From the NCBI GenBank assembly GCA_934234275.1, contig CAKQHU010000038.1, positions 1 through 10,136 of the forward strand: a DNA stretch of 10,136 bases, given 5' to 3'. Below are positions 6,422 to 10,136 of this stretch, piece by piece. The position numbers and the translations under genes are program-made. Each line of letters opens with the position of its first letter. The stretch's first letter is position 1. This DNA comes from an uncultured Phascolarctobacterium sp. Lineage in GTDB: Bacteria; Bacillota; Negativicutes; Acidaminococcales; Acidaminococcaceae. The notes below the pieces were generated by a model, which was not told the DNA's origin, searched no databases, and saw only the letters and a program-made list of their open reading frames with translations.

Positions 6422-7617
6422 TCATGTCTACCGAAGTCCTTGCTGATTTTGCTCTTAACCTCATGACAATCTTCCACAGTCAGACCGATTTTCAGCGCCA
6501 CATCCTGCCAGGAATTCTTCGGCGTCTTTAAATCAATAACATCCTTAATATCCAACCCTGCCTTTTGTGCCAGCAGATAAGAACTGTTGATATGATGCAT
6601 TGCGTAGCCCATATGCATATATTTTTTCGTTACCTTCTGCGGGATATCCATGCGTTCTGCCAAACGGCGCGCCTGATAATCCACGCAGCGGTCAAAATAT
6701 ACCTGCGGTGTCAATCCCAACACGTACTTCATACGCTCCCAGGAATATTTATCGCGCAGGTCAATGATTTCCTGCAGCGTTTTTTTGCTCATGTAGGCAT
6801 GCAGGCAGATATCCTCCAAGCCTTCAAAGCCATATTTTTCGTACAGCGGCAACAGCTCTGCTTCATCAAAAAGATAATCAGCGTGGAAAATCTTTACAGC
6901 TCTTTCTGCTGTCATGTTGCGTGTATGCAAGCCGGCAAAACCAGCACCGCTGCGCTGACCGCGTCCTCTGAAGGCAAAAGGTTTGTCTTGTTTTTGTTCC
7001 TGCTGCAAGCCAAGCTTTGCCTTAACCTGCTCCCAGTCACAGGTAACAGTTCGCATAGGCAGCACCTGTGCCAAAGTTTTACCGCTTTCCTTGGCCAGCT
7101 TAGCAGCCTGCTGAATATCGCCCAGCGGATAGCCCTGTCGCAGATATTTCAGCGCCGTTTCTCTGTCTACCGGGCTGTCGGCAGGCAGATAGCTTGCCTG
7201 ATATTCCATATATTTTTCAGCATACAGCTTGGGAGTCAGCCCCAGCTGCGCACGCACCCTGCCCCAGGTGGCAGGCTGGCGCAGCTGCAGCACCTTTTCT
7301 ACCGGCTTACCGGAAAGATATGCATACAAGCAGGCTGTGTTCATATCGCCATAGCTGTGGCCATTATTCAAAAGACGCAGCATATCGGAATAACGGTAGC
7401 CGTAGGCAGATTGCAGCTTTTCTGCAGCCTCTGCATTGGAAAGCTGTGGCCGGCGCATACGCGGCGGCATCGGCGGACGCTTGCCGTCCTTAGGCGGCGG
7501 CAGCATCATTTTGCTTTCCTGTGGCGGTGCAGGCTGAGCAGCGAAGGCAGCGAGAGCTGCCACGCTGCCGGCGAAGAACATGGCCATGAATGCCGGAATC
7601 AATAATAGCTTTTTCAT
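6418..7617 (-). CDS. Secreted four-repeat protein of unknown function
   Basis: I do not recognise a named family. The 399-residue protein starts with a clear signal peptide (MKK, hydrophobic core 4-24, probable cut after the AFA at 24-26), then a Pro/Met/Lys/Arg-rich stretch (29-58). The rest holds four related repeats at about 86-128, 162-204, 263-303 and 337-380. The shared pattern is G-(Y/F/H)-x3-D-(I/M)-x2-A-x3-A-x3-(G/K)-K-x4-(V/I)-(L/I)-x-(L/M)-(R/K), then W-x2-(V/M)-x3-(L/I)-GL. Repeats 1+2 and 3+4 form two larger units of about 140 residues, each with a (L/V)Y-x5-(E/D)YQA segment between its repeats (residues 131-141 and 306-316). An Arg/Gly-rich linker (205-232) joins them. ATG at 7617 has AAGGAGG six bases upstream. 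It follows the ABC ATPase gene by 130 bases and is coupled to the CGGC gene, so a part in the same uptake or stress pathway is a guess from context. Confidence 0.8.
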   Translation of the reverse strand: MKKLLLIPAFMAMFFAGSVAALAAFAAQPAPPQESKMMLPPPKDGKRPPMPPRMRRPQLSNAEAAEKLQSAYGYRYSDMLRLLNNGHSYGDMNTACLYAYLSGKPVEKVLQLRQPATWGRVRAQLGLTPKLYAEKYMEYQASYLPADSPVDRETALKYLRQGYPLGDIQQAAKLAKESGKTLAQVLPMRTVTCDWEQVKAKLGLQQEQKQDKPFAFRGRGQRSGAGFAGLHTRNMTAERAVKIFHADYLFDEAELLPLYEKYGFEGLEDICLHAYMSKKTLQEIIDLRDKYSWERMKYVLGLTPQVYFDRCVDYQARRLAERMDIPQKVTKKYMHMGYAMHHINSSYLLAQKAGLDIKDVIDLKTPKNSWQDVALKIGLTVEDCHEVKSKISKDFGRHE

Positions 7618-7747
7618 TTTAACCCTCCTTGAACAGAAAAATATAGTATGTCAAGAAAACTTATATTAGAATCGGTGAAGCAGAAGATGGTGTCTTGTCC
7701 GTCGCCGTACTGCTACAACCCTTATTTTCACGCAAGGCGCCTCAGTA
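7618..7747 (-). other. Intergenic gap between ABC ATPase and secreted-protein genes
   Basis: The 130 bases contain a good SD for the downstream gene and a perfect TTGACA (minus strand, 7654-7649), but no -10 box at the right distance after it. No hairpin with a T-run follows the ABC ATPase gene. A small inverted pair (TACTG/CAGTA, near 7747 and 7710) is too weak to name. Read-through from the transporter genes is therefore possible. Confidence 0.4.
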
Positions 7748-8518
7748 CTACATCCAGTGCTGTGGCAGATACACAATATTAATCCTGCCGGATGCATCTT
7801 CATCCACTCTGCAGCGCACCTCATACATATCATAAATAAACTTTTCCGTCAGCAGCTCACGCGGAGTTCCCATGCCCACAATCTGTCCGTCCTTAATCGC
7901 AACCAGACGGTCACAGTACATCGCTGCGATATTCAGATCATGCACTGCTGCTACAACAGTCAAATCAAGCGATTTTACAATATCCATAATCTGCAGCTGG
8001 TACTTGATATCCAGATGGTTCGTCGGCTCGTCCAGCACCAGACATTCCGTCTGCTGCGTCAGCGCCCGCGCCAAAATTACACGCTGCTGCTCGCCACCGC
8101 TCAAGGTAGCAAAGCTGCGTTCTTCAAAGTCCGCCAGGCCTACAGTTGCCAACGCCTTGCGTGCAATCTGGTAATCCTTAAGATTATCACGCTCCAGCAT
8201 TTTCTTATGCGGCGAACGTCCCATCAGCACAACCTCCAGCACCGAAAAATCAAAGCTGTAAACATTATGCTGTGCTACTACCGCCAGCTGCAACGCCGAT
8301 TCACGGTAAGAAAGCTCGTCCAATGGCGTTCCGTTGAAGGTAATTTTACCGGCTGTAGGCTTTTGCACGCGGTAAACGCATTTCAAAAAGGTACTTTTAC
8401 CGCTGCCGTTAGGCCCGATAATGCCCACAAATTCCTTATTATGCAGGCTGAAATCTATTCCCTTAAGAATTTCCTTTGGTCCGAAGGCCATTTTTACTGC
8501 TTCTGCTAAAATCTCCAT
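7748..8518 (-). CDS. FecCD/BtuCD-type ABC transporter ATP-binding protein
   Basis: This ATPase powers uptake of an iron chelate, haem or corrinoid through the adjacent permease, working as a cytoplasmic dimer. The 256 residues show Walker A GPNGSGKS (35-42), Q-loop Q83, the signature LSGGEQQR (139-146), Walker B CLVLDEPTNHLD (159-170) and the switch H193 in AAVHDL. This is the pattern of the FecE/FhuC/BtuD/HmuV group and the length is normal. ATG at 8518 lies two bases after the permease stop. Its SD, GGAGGT, sits eight bases upstream inside the last permease codons, so the two genes are co-transcribed and closely coupled. Substrate cannot be told from the ATPase. Confidence 0.95.
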   Translation of the reverse strand: MEILAEAVKMAFGPKEILKGIDFSLHNKEFVGIIGPNGSGKSTFLKCVYRVQKPTAGKITFNGTPLDELSYRESALQLAVVAQHNVYSFDFSVLEVVLMGRSPHKKMLERDNLKDYQIARKALATVGLADFEERSFATLSGGEQQRVILARALTQQTECLVLDEPTNHLDIKYQLQIMDIVKSLDLTVVAAVHDLNIAAMYCDRLVAIKDGQIVGMGTPRELLTEKFIYDMYEVRCRVDEDASGRINIVYLPQHWM

Positions 8519-8520
8519 TA

Positions 8521-9576
8521 TCAGTTACCTCCAAAGCCATAGGTTTTCTTAATCATCAAATATACAAAGCACGGAGCACCAATAAGCGAAATCAGAATGC
8601 CGATTGGCAGCTCGGTGCGCGGAATAATTACACGGCACAGGCCATCAGCGATTACCAAAAATACCGCACCGGTCAAAGCGGAAACAGGTATCAGCTTTTT
8701 ATGGTCGGTACCCACCAGCATACGGATAACGTGCGGTACTACCAGGCCGACAAAGCCAACCATACCAGCGGCATATACTACAAAGCCTACGATAAGAGAG
8801 CTCACGAGCAGATAAATCTGTCTGTAAATATGTAAATCCGTTCCCAAAGTCAAAGCGGATTCATCACCTAAAAGCATCAGGTTGAGCATACGGCTCTGCG
8901 TCCAAAAGAACATTACTGCCAACACTACGATTGGTCCGATGACTGCCAGTGTTTCCCACTTGGCACCGGCAAAGCTGCCCATCATCCAGTAGGCAATGGT
9001 CTGCATGCCTTCCTTATTATTTGCAAAATAAACAATAAAGCTGGAAAACGCACCGCAGACTGCGCTCAGCGCCATGCCTGCCAAAAGCAGCTTCACTGAA
9101 TTGCTGCGTCCGCCCAGGTTAGAGATAAACAGTACGCCCAGCGACATAGCAAAGGCACCGATAAAGGCTGCAATGCCGACAAAGTTTTCGCCCAAGGCTA
9201 CGCCGATGCCCAGCAGGATTGCTGCCGTTGCACCCAAAGATGCACCGGAGGAAATACCCAATATATACGGGTCAGCCAAGGGGTTTTTTACTACAGCCTG
9301 CATGATAACGCCGCAGACCGAAAGGCCCATGCCAACTAAGGCAGCCAGCACCAGACGCGGCAAGCGCAGCAGCCAGATAATATCATGCACCGGTCCGCGA
9401 TCAACGCCTTCAATAGGCTGACCGCTAAAGAGCTGCTCTACAACCGCATTATAAATATTTACCAACGGCAGCTTCACCGTGCCAATGGACAATGCCCAAA
9501 ACAAGGCAACTACCAGTAAAGCAAGCAAGGCCAGACAGATGAACAGGTACCCCTGCTTTTTCAAAAAATCAACCAT
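8521..9576 (-). CDS. FecCD-family ABC transporter permease
   Basis: This is the inner-membrane subunit of a type II importer for iron-siderophore, haem or vitamin B12. The ~350-residue protein has a hydrophobic profile consistent with the ten helices of BtuC. It shows the family segment LRLPRLVLAALVGMGLSVCG followed by MQAVVKNPLADPYILGISSG near residues 70-120, and, later, the GLVVPHVIRMLVGTDHKKLIP coupling loop that contacts the ATPase. Three consecutive ATG codons (9582, 9579, 9576) start the frame. The third has AAGGAG eight bases upstream, the spacing used by most genes here, so I chose it; the first overlaps the stop of the binding-protein gene as ATGA. The gene is translationally coupled on both sides. 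Confidence 0.95.
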   Translation of the reverse strand: MVDFLKKQGYLFICLALLALLVVALFWALSIGTVKLPLVNIYNAVVEQLFSGQPIEGVDRGPVHDIIWLLRLPRLVLAALVGMGLSVCGVIMQAVVKNPLADPYILGISSGASLGATAAILLGIGVALGENFVGIAAFIGAFAMSLGVLFISNLGGRSNSVKLLLAGMALSAVCGAFSSFIVYFANNKEGMQTIAYWMMGSFAGAKWETLAVIGPIVVLAVMFFWTQSRMLNLMLLGDESALTLGTDLHIYRQIYLLVSSLIVGFVVYAAGMVGFVGLVVPHVIRMLVGTDHKKLIPVSALTGAVFLVIADGLCRVIIPRTELPIGILISLIGAPCFVYLMIKKTYGFGGN

Positions 9577-9578
9577 CA

Positions 9579-10136
9579 TCATTTCTCCTTATACAAATCC
9601 GGGTACATACCGGCCGCAATAATTTTTATGCCATCATAGGTGCGCACGCCCGAGCTGTAAATAGCATACAGCGGCAAGGCTACAACACGTCCCTGCTGCA
9701 CGCAGCGAAGATGCTTCAACGCCTTGTGTTTGGTAACGCGGTCAATCATATCCTGCTCACGCCCATAGTTAAATTCTGTTACTACAATAAAAATAACATC
9801 CGGGTCAAGCTCTACAACCTGCTCCAAGCCAATAGCACGCTGTTTTTCTGCCAGCAATTCACCGTGCAGCTCTTTGACAATATTGCCGGCCAAGGATTTT
9901 TCGCCATAAACAGTCGGCTCCTTGCCCATAAATTCCAGCACCAGAGCACGCGGACGCTTTTTGTAGCCTGCAGTCTGGTTGATGGCAAAATTAACCTCCT
10001 GCTGCATTTGCCCGACAATCTCTTGCGCCCTTTCGTTTTTGTCAAAGATTCTACCTAAATCAAGAATATCCTTATATTCGTTTTGCAGAGTGCGCGGTTT
10101 TCCGTCACTCATAGATGAGCGTGCGATAAAGGTATT
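9579..10136 (-). CDS. ABC transporter solute-binding protein (FecB/BtuF-like), 5' end cut by window edge
   Basis: Only the C-terminal ~185 residues are present; the frame is open to base 10136, so the signal peptide and N-lobe start lie outside. What remains is the end of the N-lobe (NTFIARSS), the linking helix (LQNEYKDILDLGRIFDKNERAQEIVGQM) and the C-lobe. Segments typical of the periplasmic-binding-protein fold with a single helical hinge are visible, such as VLEFMGKEPTVYGEKSLAGN, LEQVVELDPDVIFIV and the closing GIKIIAAGMYPDLY. In Gram-positive-type cells it would be a lipoprotein; in Negativicutes, periplasmic. It captures the substrate for the downstream permease. The substrate is not identifiable from this part. 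The Met at 10112 is an internal residue, not the start. Confidence 0.9.
   Translation of the reverse strand, partial: NTFIARSSMSDGKPRTLQNEYKDILDLGRIFDKNERAQEIVGQMQQEVNFAINQTAGYKKRPRALVLEFMGKEPTVYGEKSLAGNIVKELHGELLAEKQRAIGLEQVVELDPDVIFIVVTEFNYGREQDMIDRVTKHKALKHLRCVQQGRVVALPLYAIYSSGVRTYDGIKIIAAGMYPDLYKEK

Noticed and set aside
7618..7747. Cobalamin riboswitch or promoter with TTGACA between the ABC ATPase and secreted-protein genes
   Set aside because: I could not find a B12-box-like core, and no -10 box lies 15-19 bases after TTGACA.

Overview
The window looks like chromosome from a low-to-mid GC Firmicute, most probably of the Negativicutes/Clostridia type. I infer this from the gene order hpf-secA-prfB, the long-form HPF, strong AAGGAGG-type ribosome binding sites and the protein sequences themselves; no rRNA is present to prove it. 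Every gene I can support lies on the minus strand, so the window reads from high coordinates to low.

Right part (10136 to about 6065): an ABC importer of the FecBCD/BtuFCD type for iron chelates, haem or corrinoids. It comprises a solute-binding protein cut by the window edge, a membrane permease and an ATPase, joined by a 4-base overlap and a 2-base gap. After a 130-base gap come a secreted protein built from four ~45-residue repeats (two tandem units of about 140 residues) and a cysteine-rich CGGC-family protein that overlaps it by ATGA. The substrate cannot be read from the sequence, but the set suggests metal or tetrapyrrole acquisition and handling.

Middle (about 6065 to 4262): an AT-rich gene for an AAA ATPase with a DUF4143 C-terminus sits between the CGGC gene and a GNAT acetyltransferase gene. 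A 44-base direct repeat (41 of 44 identical) flanks it. Each copy carries the last codons of the CGGC gene plus the start of the GNAT gene. This indicates that the CGGC and GNAT genes were once joined by an ATGA overlap and that the ATPase segment was inserted at that junction. Upstream of the ATPase gene are three copies of the 15-mer TTTTGCGGTTATAAT in a nested palindromic arrangement, one of which supplies the -10 box of a good promoter.

Left part (4261 to 1): a housekeeping block. First is hpf (ribosome hibernation factor), with a ~200-base leader that can fold in alternative ways and a strong terminator. Next is secA (Sec translocase motor), with its own promoter overlapping the hpf terminator and a terminator after its stop. 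Last is prfB (release factor 2), with the classic autoregulatory programmed +1 frameshift; its 3' end lies beyond base 1.

The least ordinary material is the flanked ATPase island with its palindromic control region, the four-repeat secreted protein and the structured hpf leader. No rRNA, tRNA, CRISPR array, transposase or integrase is visible, and no gene-free stretch exceeds 300 bases.
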